NCBI RefSeq assembly: GCF_947179165.1
Contig: NC_077244.1
Coordinates: forward strand, 78,644,144-78,708,143
Reading direction: 5' to 3'
DNA: 64,000 nt
Source: Solanum dulcamara
Taxonomy: Eukaryota; Streptophyta; Magnoliopsida; Solanales; Solanaceae
Shown in pieces: positions 22,601-36,026 of this stretch. Each line of letters opens with the position of its first letter. Within the stretch, counting starts at the first letter, position 1. The position numbers and the translations under genes are program-made. Below the pieces are notes generated by a model. It worked only from the letters and a program-made list of their open reading frames with translations. It was not told where the DNA came from and searched no databases.

Positions 22601-25600
22601 TATACAAATCACACGACAAGATTAAAAAATCACCTAGCGAATATTGGACTTGACTCATAACTTTAATGCTCTCCTTTATTATCAAAATACCGGAATCAAG
22701 AAACTCTTGTTCCACTCATTTGTCATCCTTCCACTCCTTAGTATAGCACGAGGTAGCTTGGTAAGCCATACACCTCTGACCTTTCCAAGGAACTTTCAAA
22801 CCATTATATACGGATGTCATCTGAACCACATGCTTTTTCCAATTCTCGAGTTTTCCGTGGTATCCTTCACTTGTGTAGGCCTAATTCTACTAGGTGCAGC
22901 TAAAGTCTATCATGCACAGATATATGGAGATCTTTGAAGCTATACTACTGATTCAAGTTGAACAATCAATAAAAATAGCATCTCCATCTCTCTTTGATCT
23001 CATTATCTCCTGTAAAATATCATCTTTAATACACTTAAGCTGGTTTATCTTTACCCATCTTCTCCAAATGTAAAAAACAGAGAATATACTTAGACTAAAA
23101 TAAAAAATGCTACTTAGACTAAAATAAAAATTGCATTCTCTTGCTAGCTTTACGTTGCAACCTGATCAACGTACAAGAGGAAGACTCACTACTCGAATTC
23201 ATTTTATTTAACTGGATAGTAAAGGAATTGGGGGAGCAACAGATTACATGATTAAGCTACCAAAATGCCCCAGTAAGTGGAAAAAATGAAACTTAGTACA
23301 TAGGTAATACATCTAACTTTTAAAACAAAGTCCACAATGCGTGATAGACAAGGCAAAGAGATAATGATAGACAAACCTCGACACAAGGATTGTAAGCAAA
23401 TTGCAACCTTCTGCAAAGAAACATAATCTCTCCTAGAAATATGACATCTAGTTTCCTTTTGTATTGTCTTAACTGCAGCAGTTAGCTTTAATGCTCTGTG
23501 TGCATCTAGCTCGGCCATCTGCCCTGATCTCAGAAAAACCTTTGTTTGTCCAATCTGCAAAACAATTGTAGCAACCCTATCTGAAGTATAACTTGATTCA
23601 TAAATTTGGGAAGTCATTTTAAATAAAAGAAAAGAATGCTCCTGCTTAAAATGCTCCTTGTAATATGTAAATGACAATATTGTGGAGAATTTCTTCAAAC
23701 ATCAACTCAACTACAGATATCAGCAGCGCCTCATAATGGGAGAAAAGCTCAGTGTCTCGGATTAGGAAATCTCATTAGCAATGCTCAAGTTCTCAACTAT
23801 ACGCAACTATCTATCAGCAAAAAGAACATACAATGATTGCAAGTAAAAGACAAAATATCAGTAGTCTAGAAATTCAGAGCAATTTAACACTTGCTCAAAG
23901 TGCAAGAGCATGATTCCCTTTTTTGCAACCCCCCAAAAGAGGAACTTTTATTAAAATATCTGAACTTGCTGCTTGATAGATGCGATTTTTTAACTGAGGC
24001 AGGCTTTGCAAGGCAGGTAAAATTTTGATAAAAGCTTTAAGGATTGGGTTGCATTCATCAAGATGATGGTGAAGGAGATATAAATTTTCCCCTAAACTAC
24101 AAAGAGGCACTGGATGAAATGGCGCACACACACAAAAAAAAAGTGCACCCACAAGAGTGAATGATTTGATATTACTGATCTTGACATTTGAGAAATAAAA
24201 TTATTCTTCCAAAATAGCAAGAGAAACATCAAATAACCTGATAACCAGCAAGCCCCATCTTTTCTAATATCTTTTTGCACACAACTTTTTCATCATCCCT
24301 GCCCACAAACAAGTTAAAGAAAGATAAGTATATCAACTTCTAATGATAAAAAAAAGAGGAAACCACAAAGATCCTTTTCTTTTCTTTTTCTGGGGGTTGG
24401 GGAGGAAGGGATCAGGAACAAGACCAGTACTTACTGCTCTTCGAAGACCTCTCGAGCAAGAAGACCGAATCGATTCATAAACTCAGAGAATGTCTTATGC
24501 GTAGGATAGCCGGCACAACTAATTCTGATTGCCTCTAGAACACCCTTCAAACAACAAAATATAAGCACGTAACTCAAGAATTAAAAAGAAACTTCTTCAT
24601 AAGAAACTGTGAAATTTACTCACACCACAACGTAGCTGCTGCATAATGTTAACGTTCTCAAATATTGCAGGTTTCAAAAGACTGTTAGGCTTCACACATC
24701 TAATGTAATGAGGTTCTGTAGAATTCAGAGTTTCCATCAATGATTGGAGTTGTAACTGCAACAGCGAAATTGGACCATTAGAATCTTTCACCTACTTAAA
24801 GTAAAGACTTGGAACTAGGCTGTTTGTTCTTTGGTGAAAAATATTCTTACATCACAAAAATCTAAGAGGACATAATGGATAAAGTAATATATAAAATTAA
24901 AACTAGATGATTGAAATAAATAATGATATGATAGTCATATAAGACTGATGAGACCTACCAAATATAAGACAAGTTTTATATTATGGTTATTGATTAGTAA
25001 TGTTAATGAGAGTGAGCGTTGGACCTCTAAAATGTAACATATCCACGAGATGAGTGTCAAAAGTCACAGAATTAAGATGGATTTGCAATGATACAAGAAT
25101 AGACAGGATTAGAACGATCATATCCCCACACTTTGACATCTGATATTCCTTAATGAGTAGATACTTAAATAGGAAACACAAAGGATAAATTGATAGAATG
25201 TCGCCAGAGATGGTCTGGTCATGTCCTATATGGGCCTTCGCATGCACAGATTGCAACTGTGATACTGTGCTGATTGAATGTACTAGAAGTGGATGGTAGA
25301 CTTAAAATAACACAAGGGGAAGTTGTCTCAAAACACAAACTTCCAACATACATGAGGACTTAGCTTAGAGCATAACATAAAGGAAACAAACAATGGATTT
25401 ATGAATACCAACTAGTTGTGAGATTAATTGCTGTTTTTGCACTTACATTAGGTCTTGTGGTTGTCAAGAGTCATTTTTAGTATGTTTAGATATTTGTACA
25501 TCATATAGGGATAAGTGTTGAGATTTAAAGAACCCATAGTTTTTTACAAAAACTCTGATTTGGATAAAACTACAAATTATTAAGCATTGGAATGAAATGA

Positions 25601-28600
25601 AATGGAACTGAAAGGATATTGCGGACTCATATAGGCAATTAAACTGATTTTCTATTGATGCTTAGTTGATTGATAGATCACCAAAATTCATAAGTATATA
25701 AGTTAGTAACTACCTTGAAACGAGAACCGATGGATGAGAACTTGGAAGATTTGGATGAAGATTTAGTTGACTCCTCAGCAACAGGAGGAAAAAGGCCCAC
25801 TACAAATGGGCATTTAGAAGCACTTAACAAATCCTGATGCTCAGGAACAACATAGTCTTTGTTCTTATCCAAAAATTGATCAGACTGGTATTGAACCTGG
25901 TGAAAAAAAAAAAGAAACATTTAAAACAAGTAGTTATAATGCACCATATCCATAGTAGAAGCAATTGACTAGAGTTACAGAAATAAACATATCATATTAC
26001 CTCTCCAGCATAATGAGCAATGGTAAAATCAGAGCGGGACAATTTTGGTTTGACAAAGCGTTTGTTGGTCTTGAATATCTGATAAAGCTTTTGTGAGAAT
26101 GTTTCATGAGTTGACTTGGGGAACATACTGGAAAATTCCATTTCAAAGAAAACATTAATTAGAACATTCGGCTCTCCCACAGAAGCTCAGATGAATTGTT
26201 ACATATCTTACCAGGCTTCATCAAGAAGAGCAATGATGCCTCCAGGTTTCTGTAAACAGCAATACAAATCAACTCATCATATGCTTATCTTAAAAGATAT
26301 GATAAAAATGCTCTGTTCTAAGTTCCAGGTGAGTTCCTAAGCAATATTAAGGAAGAATAAAGCAGAGAGAAATGCATGTACATTTTATCTGGGAGATGAG
26401 AAATGGCCATGGACATGAATTCAGATAAAGAAATGTCAACTAGAGGTCAATTAGACTGTATTTGCAAAAATTAAATAATAAAAGCATGCATTAGGCCCTT
26501 GGGTCTAAGGGAAAAGATTGTAGTTGGGTATAAATAAGCCGGGACAAGTAGGCAGGGTACAACGAAGGCCCCAGGGTGACACGTGGTTTTACTGAGTAGT
26601 CAGCTTTGGCCTGGAGATTGACGATTGACTGAGCGTGCTTTGGCAACTCGTGGTGGAGTACTCTCTAACGGATTCACTTTATTATTGCCTCATATTCTTG
26701 AGGGAGTGATCGGGATTAAGCCGCATGGGGAAAAAGCACTTTTAATTCTTTGGGAAGCCTCCCAAAAGTCTATCTGCTCATCCATAAAAAGCTGATCTTT
26801 CTATTTGAAAAATAAAAGAGAGAGAGAGAGAGAGAACTCTTGAAACACAGGAATTAACTCTCGACTCTTTTAAAAGCCTTTTATTCATACTCTCCATATA
26901 GCCCAATAAACGCAGAAGAGGGTGCTGTCTCTCCAGACTCCTTCTGTTAGCTCCCAACCTGCTTATCCTCCAACTTATCACCAAACCCGTGATAATTAAA
27001 GGCAAAGAAGTATCAGTTATGAGAAGCCTACAGTGTGACAAACGGTAACCAGCGTCCCGCTAAGAAAAGAAATGCGGGACCCGTAGTGTGGAAATAAGGA
27101 AGGTAACAGCTTTAATTTGGTCAAATGGGATGATATTTATCTTGAAAAGAAATCAAGAGGTCTTGGTATCAGAAATTGAAATTATACAATAACTGTCTAC
27201 TGGTGAAATGGTTATGGAGATATGCTAATGAAGTTCAAGCACTGTGGAAGGAGGTGATCATGAACAAATATGGACAGACAAGTCAATGGTGAACTATTAA
27301 AGTGGCCAGGAAACCTGGTACGGGCAAATGCCTTTAATGACTATCTTCCGTGATTTATTCTCCATATGTAGCAACCTTCAAGCTACTGTGGCAGAGTCTT
27401 GGACTCCTCAAGAGTGGAATATTTGCTTCAGAAGGAACCTAAATGACAGGGAAATTGATAGGGTGGTCAGATTCCTGAAGGAAGTAGACAAGTTCAGAGG
27501 CACTTCTCCAGTTCCAGATACAATCAGGTGGAAACATAACAGTGATGGGAGGTTCAAGCTGGAAATTTTGAAGCAACCTGGAGGCAGAACAGGTCCATGG
27601 ACAAAGGTGTGAAAAAGTCTGGTCACATCCAAAATCAAGTGTTTCACTTGGTTAGTGACCAGAAGAGTCTGACTAACACATGAAGCTTTACAGAGGAGGG
27701 GTATTTGAATAGCCTCAAGATGTTTTCTTTATAATAAGGCTGCAGAGACAAATAATCATTTGTTTCTGCATTGCAAAGAGACAAATAGTCATTTGTTTCT
27801 GCATTGCAAAGAGACAGCCCACCTGTTGTCACTCTTCTTCCGCCTCACAGGCAACAAGCGGACTATGCAAGTCTCAAAAGAGATGGTGGAGAGCAATTCC
27901 TCCATGTATTTGGTGGACAGTATGGAAGAAAGGAATTGGAGGTGCTTTGAGGATAGATTTAATACTATGCAGAAAATTAAGTGTAACTGCATTATAAATT
28001 TTCATTTCTGGTGTAAACTGTAAAGAAGTAAATGTAGAGGATGCAGATCAATTGGTAGAGCTTTTAGATCTCTATAATTAGCTTTTGGGTTCACAGTTAG
28101 TGTTGATAACTTTTTGGAGGTGTCCAACATAGAGGAATACAAATTACCAGTTTTCGGGGAAAAAATGTGAAACCCAAAAAAGTAGCATACTCACAATAGT
28201 TAAATGATACTTGAAGATCTACACATAACTTAACTTAAACTATAAAACAAATAATCAACTATAAGAATAGATATTACTTTGATTTATATTTATAATTAAT
28301 TCAACAATTATTTAACTGTAAATCTTTCCACTTAATCTGCTGGCATTAATATTACATGCATAACACAAATTTTATTCTAACATTAACCAACTACTTGAAG
28401 TTCTACATGTAATAGGATTATAATGAAATATTATCATATTCAACTTCTAACATTGTAAAATAAGAAACTAATTCTCAAGGTTATGACTTATGAGTATTAC
28501 CCAGGCGTGTACAATAGTATTCAGAAGCTAGAATCCAAGAAGAATCTGACCAAACAAGTCCATGGCAACTAGTAGTACCAGCATTAGTTGCACAAGTTTC

Positions 28601-31600
28601 ATTGCTCAATGCAGCAATGGAATAATATACAGATGACAACTACAATGCGCAACATGATATATTTGTATATATGAGGAGAAAAGGATTCACTATAAACCAA
28701 ATGATATTACCTTTTCAATAAGATCTAGAACATCCTGGTTGTCCACAAATTCTATATAGCTCCAATCTATCTCTTCCTTAGTGTATTCCTCCTGCTCCAT
28801 CTTGAACATGTGCTGGAAAGAGATGATTTCACAGTAGCTGAGTTGTGCTTAGCAAAATGGACAGAACTGCTTCTATAAAATTTCAACTTAGCATACCTGG
28901 TTAAAATGTTGCTGCAGCTTCTCATTAGTATAATTAATGCAGAATTGTTCAAAACTGGAAATAAAAGTTAGAAGAGTCAAATGCAAGACATCGCATTTAC
29001 TAGTTGTTTTGTTTGTACACCAGTTCCTACCTATTACTTTTGAAACTTTCAAAACCATAAATGTCGAGAACACCAATTATAGATTTTGAGTGAGGATCTT
29101 GTCCAATCGAGTTATTTATTTTGTCCACCAACCTGTGAACAGTAGAAAGGATGTGTATTTAGTGTCAATGTAAGCGATAAGAACCACAGTAATCTAACTG
29201 TGACAGTAGAAGCATACCAATCGAATAAGCGAGAATATAGTGTTTTAGCTAACCCATCTCTGCTTACTGCTGCAGCTTCAGGATCAAGACTTTTCTTTAT
29301 AACTTCTTCAGGAGTGACCATTACACGTCTCAATAGGGCATCCTCCAGTGAAGTAACATCACACCTGATAGAAGAATTAAATCAAATCAAAAACTCATGC
29401 AAGAAAGAGAAAAGGAAGAATAGTGGAATATGAAGGGCAGAACATACATCAGAAGCTCTGCAGTAGTTTGAAGATGAAACCTAGATTTGTCATCTTTCAC
29501 AACTGATGAATCAATTTCATTGCCCTTTGCAAATTCTATATTACCAAGATGAAGAACAGAAGCCACAACACTAAAAATTGCCTCCTGAAGAAGAAACAGA
29601 GTAGCTTATTCGAATAAGGAGAGTTGCAGAACAGACAAAAGCAATTAATGCATTACCTGCTCTTTCTCGCTAATTCCAACAATATCCATTGCCCTCCTTA
29701 TCTCAAGATAGTCATGGAAATCATTAACACCTACTAGTTCATAGCAATTTGATTGATTGAGATAGCGAAATGATTTGGGATCCCCCAACTTGTACCTTTT
29801 GATCTCCTGTTAAGATTGAGAAAATCTCAAAAGGCTATGGTGACAATCAAATTAACTTGGACTGATGAAAGATATAAAAACGAAAAGCATTGATGAAAAT
29901 TACCTCCTGTGGTGCTGCACATAGAAGGTAAAAACAGTGATAGTTCCGTTCAGGGTCTGAAACTTGGCAAACTCTAGATCTTTCAAGAAGATATGTTCTA
30001 ATAGCTGCACCAGATATTCTTCCATTCTTGTCAAACTGAATCTCCACAAATTTACCGAAACGGCTGTAAACAACAGATTCTAAGTAGCTTTCAGAAGAAA
30101 AAAAATTCAACTGAGTGTTGAAGCAATTATGAGTCTATTTTTTTTATTGGAAGCATGCGTAGAGCAATATATCTCACCTTGAATTGTTGTTTCTAACTGT
30201 TTTGGCATTGCCAAATGCTTCAAGTACTGGATTTGACTGGAGATATAACAATCATGAGTTAAAAGAATAATATAGCCAATAGAGAAGGCTCCAAGAGAAA
30301 TAGACAGAGATAACTACCAGTTTGAAGCCTTTTCCACATGATTTAGACTTTTTAGACATGAAACAAAGCCTCTAAGAAATTATTTGATTCAAATGGATGT
30401 GAAAGCCTTCAAAATACTATGAAACTTTCACATACACATTGACCCCTCTAGAAAGTTTCAATTAAGAAAACTACTATCAAATTCATTAAAACCAAATTTA
30501 CATTTATTGACGAATGTCATTTCAAAAATTTCACTGTATGTATTATAAATTATTTAGTTCATAAGTTTTACATTAACTCCAGATTCTTTTCTAATATAAT
30601 CTTTTTCATATGTATTCTATATTGCTTTTCATTAAAGTAGCAAAATTGTTGAATTTACTTCGAAAAATTACTGTACCAATTTTTGAACCACATCCTTTTT
30701 CTTAGATTTAATACTATATTAAACTCCGTTTTTTATGTGACTATGATACTTCATTTCTTTTCCACGCATTCACATCTCCAACAATCAATCAATCAACCCT
30801 AACTAGTTGGTGTTAGATATATGAATCCTTTGTATCTATTCCATTCTATTTGGGTTCCATCACTGACATTCACATTACTAAGTCTATATAGCTGAAATTA
30901 TGCAGAATATAAGCATACAAGTACCTAAGTACCTGTCCATGTAATTTTAAGAAGTACAAGAGTTTAATGCAGTAATCCAAGCATTTAGCTTACCTCCAGT
31001 ACTTGTTGTTCCACAGTCCGTTTTTGAGTGCCCTTATGGCCGCCCAAATAGGCAAGATATCGCATAAGCATTTTAGTAGTTTCAGTCTTACCAGCACCAC
31101 TTTCACCACTAACCAGTATAGAATTGCTTTTACCCTCATTGATCATTGCCCTGATTCATTTTCAAGATTTCAGTTACAAAGAATTATTTTTCATGAGAAA
31201 AATTATGTGGAGTAGAAGTGGTATACAGGAGTACCTGTAAGCAGCATCAGCTATAGCAAAGACATGAGGACTTAGTTTACCGAGTGGTACTCCTTTGTAT
31301 TTTGCCATCATGTGGCCATTATATAAATCAGGCAGTTTTTGGAACGGATTAATGGCTATAAGAATACTTCCAGTATAAGTCTGCCAAAATGTCAAAGTAT
31401 GATTAATATTATAACAAAGCCATCTGTAGCTGAAGTTTCAATCCTTTCATTCACCAAATTGAACATAAATTAAATAAAGTTTTGAGCATTGGACTATAAA
31501 CTTACATAGATCTCATTGAGTTGATATCTTGTTGCCAAATTATGTAAGACTCCTGGCTCATGCAAATATGAAAGTTCAGTCATGTCATCCACTCCTCCAT

Positions 31601-33819
31601 CAGGAGCATCTTCATCTTTGGGGTAAGTTTTTGATAAAGTTGCTACAACCTAGACGAAATGAAAGAAAAATGTGCAATAGTAAAAAGCCAAGTCATTGCC
31701 AGTTTAGAGATTTGTGTATTGTCAATAAGGAATTGTGTCAATGTGACTTAAGCAGAAAACTAGAGTTAGATAGAAGTAAATTAGAACAAATGCAGTGAAT
31801 CTTTCTTTTACCACTAGAATATAATAAAGAATAGTTACGATAATGTGCCAATATTTGTGGAAAGAAGGATAAATGAAAATATAGTTCAAATACAGAAGGA
31901 AGATAATGGATACATATGGGTATGGAAGCCACAAAAGTCATACAGTTGCAAACTACATAACATTGCATCAAACAAGACCACGTGAGTCGTATATAGATAT
32001 AAAACCAATAACTCAAATGAGACTAGAAATTAGATCCATTGGATTATTAGTATTTGAAAGACATTCTGAAATCCATCATCAGAATACTGTATTTCAAGTC
32101 ATTTCAGAAGTTAATCAATTAGGCTATAGGAAAACTAGCTTTTTAATTAAGTTAGACTTTGATCACACAATTGAGTCTGGAGTTAATACTAAAATGCTAT
32201 TATGGAAAACAAATAAAGCAACAGTAATTTCATGAACGAATACTATTCAATATAAAAGAGTTTGTTGTACCATCCTCCCATCAGATGTCTGAACTTGAAC
32301 TTCCTGTCCATTAACCTGTGATACTTGTGCGTCAATCCAAGCAACTGATGGATCCTCAACCCACACATGAGAACCTACAGTAATATTTACTGGAATGCCC
32401 TGCATAGATAATTAAGATTCTTTTTTAAGGTAGGAAAAGAATATAATTTGCATCCTCATAAAAAAAAGAATATAATTTGCACGATCTATGGATATACCAA
32501 GATGACACATCTAAACTGACATGCAGACATAAAATCAGTAAGTATTGTAAAATGACAAGGGTTTAATAACTACTTTGTAGCCCCAGAATGTTTCAATTTA
32601 TGCTCCTAAGTGTAAAGGAACAGGACAGCAAACTTTATAATAGTTTTTCTAAACGTTCACTTGCATTACATTCACACAGAAAGTCTAAAAACAGAACAAG
32701 AACATAACATATGTGGTACATCACCAGGTGTCCTGCTTTAACTTCTTTAAATCCAATTTAGCAAAAGCTTGAGGACCTTCTCACCCCTTACTCAAAACAG
32801 CCCCCATTCCCCACCCAACAGAACTTCACTAATTAAAAATTCTCCATCAACTTTTCAGGGTTCACATTTGCTGACATAAAACAAGTTAATATTACTTTTT
32901 CTGTAGTATAATTGTTCTGTTGATCATTCACCACTTCGATGCTACTGCAGCATTCTAACATGATGTAACATGCCATCATTAATTTCCTAGACTAACATAG
33001 AGTATTTGAAACAGTTCTGAATGCTTATCTGAGGTATCCACTTAGATTGATTTTCTCCCTCTCCCGAGCAGCCACAGGATATTCGCTGATTTTTGGCTCT
33101 CCCTCTATCTCTCTCTTGCACACACATACAGACACAAACCTTTCTTTGCAGTTGTGACTTTTGACCCATAAAAATGAAAGTACAATTCAAGAACTATAAG
33201 GCTTAAAACTACTTCAAATAATTGGTTTAAGTTAGTATCCACGTACAAAATCACTATAAGCTGTTGTCAACAAACAACTACTGTCTATCAATCCCAAAGT
33301 AACTGGGATTGACTTTATATACCATCCAGCAAATTGTCCACTTAATCTAAACTCATATAGTGAAACTGTCTTCTTTTAGGATTTTGGATTATCTCTCAAA
33401 ACATTACACTATTAATCGGTATACAGAAAATGAATATACAATTACTACATCTTAATCTAGGGCGGAGCTAGAACCTAGTAGCTTTGGCTCAAGCCCTTTA
33501 TTTGTGTTTTAAAATCCACTTAATATGTATTAATTAATTATCAGCAATCCAATAATAAGTTATGTTTTCTAGATTCCAGAACCCATAAACTCAAAATCTT
33601 AGGTCCGCCCTCTGATTACTGGATCCCGCAATCCCTCTTACAAAGCAGAAAGTCCTTTTTGTTACTTTTTTCAGACATTGTAAAATTCATTAATCATTTC
33701 TCTTCATATTCTCTAATCTATGAAATTTTTTTCAATAATAGTGGTATACAGAGACATAATAGCACTAAAATTGCACCAAAATGAAACAAAAAAACGGAAA
33801 ATAGAGTTGGACTCACCAT
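19602..33819 (-). CDS. Class XI myosin heavy chain: motor, IQ and coiled-coil exons (25 exons)
   Basis: Actin-based organelle motor of plants. Exons, 5' to 3' (minus): 33819-33817 (ATG only, donor GTGAGT), 32399-32271, 31649-31506, 31380-31235, 31150-30994, 30236-30178, 30063-29904, 29806-29657, 29584-29448, 29364-29218, 29132-29031, 28954-28897, 28812-28711, 26249-26212, 26127-26001, 25896-25714, 24755-24624, 24544-24435, 24298-24238, 23554-23377, 21618-21413, 21330-21211, 20465-20367, 20141-19920, 19741-19602. All phases match; total 3110 nt, 1036 codons. Seen: SH3-like start [11 protein letters not shown]-loop [22 protein letters not shown] switch I, DIYGFESF switch [21 protein letters not shown], relay and converter, then six IQ motifs (~residues 735-880) and a coiled coil to QQLQDSVNR. 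No frameshift or stop interrupts these exons. The dilute tail downstream is decayed, so the locus is either a recent pseudogene or makes a tail-less myosin. Confidence 0.9.
25110..25400 (+). mobile_element. Possible RTE/LINE 3' fragment
   Basis: The plus strand reads [11 protein letters not shown]... and, after a frame break, [15 protein letters not shown], resembling the 3' end of plant RTE-type retroelements (RLRWFGHV...GRGRPKKTW-type ending). Heavily decayed; lies in the intron between exons 25896-25714 and 24755-24624, antisense to the gene. Confidence 0.45.
27115..28135 (+). mobile_element. LINE (L1-type) reverse-transcriptase C-terminal fragment
   Basis: Lies in a 2.4-kb myosin intron, antisense to the gene. 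The plus strand reads [19 protein letters not shown] (27115 onward), then [20 protein letters not shown] and [14 protein letters not shown], then a zf-RVT-like part ([13 protein letters not shown]...) and [18 protein letters not shown]. This is the normal order for plant L1 RT C-termini, but stops and frame changes separate the pieces (TGA at ~27610). A perfect-length 33-bp tandem duplication (27745-27777 and 27778-27810, one mismatch) repeats the [11 protein letters not shown] segment. The intron also holds a (GA)n microsatellite at ~26817-26835. Confidence 0.75.
33459..33611. mobile_element. MITE with AGGGCGGA termini
   Basis: Left end AGGGCGGAGCTA and the reverse complement of the right end, AGGGCGGACCTA, match at 11 of 12 positions. 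About 153 bp, non-coding, in the first myosin intron. It shares the GGCGGA terminus with the element at 12.35 kb. No clear target duplication seen. Confidence 0.6.
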
Positions 33820-34190
33820 TTATATCCGAGAAAAAGCTAATGTGCATCTATTCAATTTTTCTTCTCCATAGAGGAAAAAAATGAAGTAGCTGGTCGCAAA
33901 AATAGTGAAAAATCCAGAAATCAAAAATCGCCGGAATTGGAGCACCGCCGTAACGGAGATTTGTGTAATAATAAATTGATCGGCGTCGACAGAGAGGGTA
34001 ATTAATTAATAGATCGGCGTTACAGAGATTGATTTTGATCTTGTGGAATGATCGATGAACGGATGCGACAATCATCGTGACGAGAAACCTTACGCTGAGA
34101 AATAGGAGTTTTCGAAATCTTCGCCTATTTTCGTGTGCTTTTTGTGGCTCTCTTCTCCGTGTGCGTGCATGGGTGGGTGACCATTATAGA
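33820..34190 (-). other. 5' leader/promoter region of the myosin gene
   Basis: The 5' UTR reads into ...CGGATATAA|ATG|GTGAGTCC, the arrangement known for plant class XI myosins in which exon 1 codes only for Met. The higher-GC, TC-rich stretch up to ~34190 is consistent with a leader and TATA-less promoter. The transcription start is not determinable. Confidence 0.5.
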
Positions 34191-35705
34191 CGTGATTTAT
34201 TCATTTGCACAAATAGAATTGTAATAACCTTTAAGTTTGATTAAAAAAAAATTAAATTAACATAGTGGATGAGGCTGCTCCCCTTAATCAAAGGTTTGGG
34301 TTCGAATTTTGAATATGAATTTTTTTTGGTAGAGTGTTATCCTCTAAATAGGACTCTATCTAGCGCGAATTCGAATTAATAACGCTCCAATACGAATATC
34401 GAATACTGAATGAATTACTAAAAGAAAAAAAATTCAATTAAAATAGTCTTCAACTTAAAAAAAGTCATCATATAGCAAGTTCAAATACTCTATGGTTCCT
34501 AATTGACGAGTTTTTGTTCTAAATCCTTCTTAATGATTGATAATAATATTAGCCAATCAGATAATATTTTTGATGAATATTTTGCTTGATATTAATTTTG
34601 ATGATAAATTAAATACATAATTATAAGAGTCGATGAATGAATTTATGAACGGAAAACAAATAATTTTGTTGAAAAATGACCACGCCGAAAACGTGTTCTT
34701 TGAGAAGAAAAATCTTAACAACCGAAACAAAACAAATACTTTGTTGTGTTTGGCATGGAAAGAATTTCAATTTTAATTTTTTGATTGATTGGTTCCTATA
34801 AAAACAAGTTCTTAAAATAAAAATAAAAAAAAATTCAGCGTGAATGAGGAAAAAAAATTCATAAGTGACATTTCGCGTTGATTGTCTTGCGGTCTTACTC
34901 AATACTTTCATATTATGGAGATCTTTGCAAGAATAGTCGGATAAATTTACTATTTACTTTTCATATCCAGTATACACTCATTATACGTGATCATACACAT
35001 TTTATACGTTTGTCGATTATTTTTTATTTAATTTGTTCAATATGTAGACGAAAATCTAGGTTAATTTTTCTAAATTTACCTCAAAAAATTCACTAAAATT
35101 GATAACATTAAAAATATAATGAATATAATGTTAAGAATCTGAAAAGTTGAAAATATTAAACATATATATAATGCTTAAATCCACGACCTCACTCCACCCC
35201 CTCCCTCTCCATGTCCTTAGTATTTGAGTAGATTTTATATACATTTGCATCTTGAGTTTAATATTTCTGCATACTTAATTATATAAACACCAAAAAATAA
35301 AGTAAAAAAACACCTTCTTTTTATAAAAATTTTCTTCGTACAAAACACACCTTTTTTGAAAAAAAAAAATCTTGTGATATACTAATGGTCGTGGATATTG
35401 AATTTCTACAATATTTTTCTACGATATAACGGGTCATGACCCGTTCAATTCTAAAATCCTCAACAGTCAAACTTCCTTTCCATGACTCAAAAGTTAGTAC
35501 AGCTCGTCAAAATAGAAACTCCAAGTCCCTCTTACGCACCAAGCCACAACACATCCAATTTAATGCATATAAATATATCCCTCTGTGTTTGCAAATATAT
35601 TCATTCCTTCATAAATTATTATAACTCTATCTTCGTGTAATTTCTTTTTCTTTCAATCATAACGCCTTCAAATTCTGTCCACTGGTACGTATATCATCGA
35701 TCAAC
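34191..35705. other. Intergenic region between myosin and the peptide cluster
   Basis: Very AT-rich, no gene I can support. A TATAAATA box at 35568-35575 probably serves the first peptide gene, about 130 bp before its start codon. Confidence 0.4.
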
Positions 35706-36026
35706 ATGAAACCCCAAATTAGTGTTATTTTCTTAATAATTAGCATGCTCATTTTTGTACCACATGGAGAAGCCTCTAGGGTTCTTTTAGAAAAAAGAGT
35801 AAGAGGCACAAATTACAACAAATTTATTTGGTTGTCGTCTTTGTATAATCCTGTTCCTTCTCCGACGCCGAACCCCGGTACCGGAAGTAGTGGCACCGCC
35901 AGTAAAACGATGGTCATGGAGAAGAATTTTGCTGGTCGGAGTAGGGTTAAGGTTCATTCTCCTCCCACTCAGACGTCACCAACTACTCGTCCTACTACGG
36001 ACAAGTATTATTCACAGACAACATAG
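35706..36026 (+). CDS. Small secreted peptide precursor A (PTPNPGTG/NFAGR family)
   Basis: Single exon, 106 aa. The N-terminal signal peptide is ~residues 1-23 (hydrophobic ISVIFLIISMLIF, cleavage likely after GEA). A variable spacer containing RVLLEKRVRG follows, then the conserved core PSPTPNPGTGSSG (51-63) and MEKNFAGRSRV (71-81), and a P/T-rich tail. No cysteines. TATAAATA lies at 35568-35575. The architecture (signal peptide, variable pro-region, short conserved C-terminal core) is that of plant signalling-peptide precursors. It is the most diverged of the four cluster members and is 5 kb from the others. Function unknown; the secreted-ligand role is inferred. Confidence 0.8.
   Translation: MKPQISVIFLIISMLIFVPHGEASRVLLEKRVRGTNYNKFIWLSSLYNPVPSPTPNPGTGSSGTASKTMVMEKNFAGRSRVKVHSPPTQTSPTTRPTTDKYYSQTT

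Noticed and set aside
31906..32235. Open frame of 109 codons on the plus strand
   Set aside because: Lies in a myosin intron, composition like the intron, no recognisable domain.
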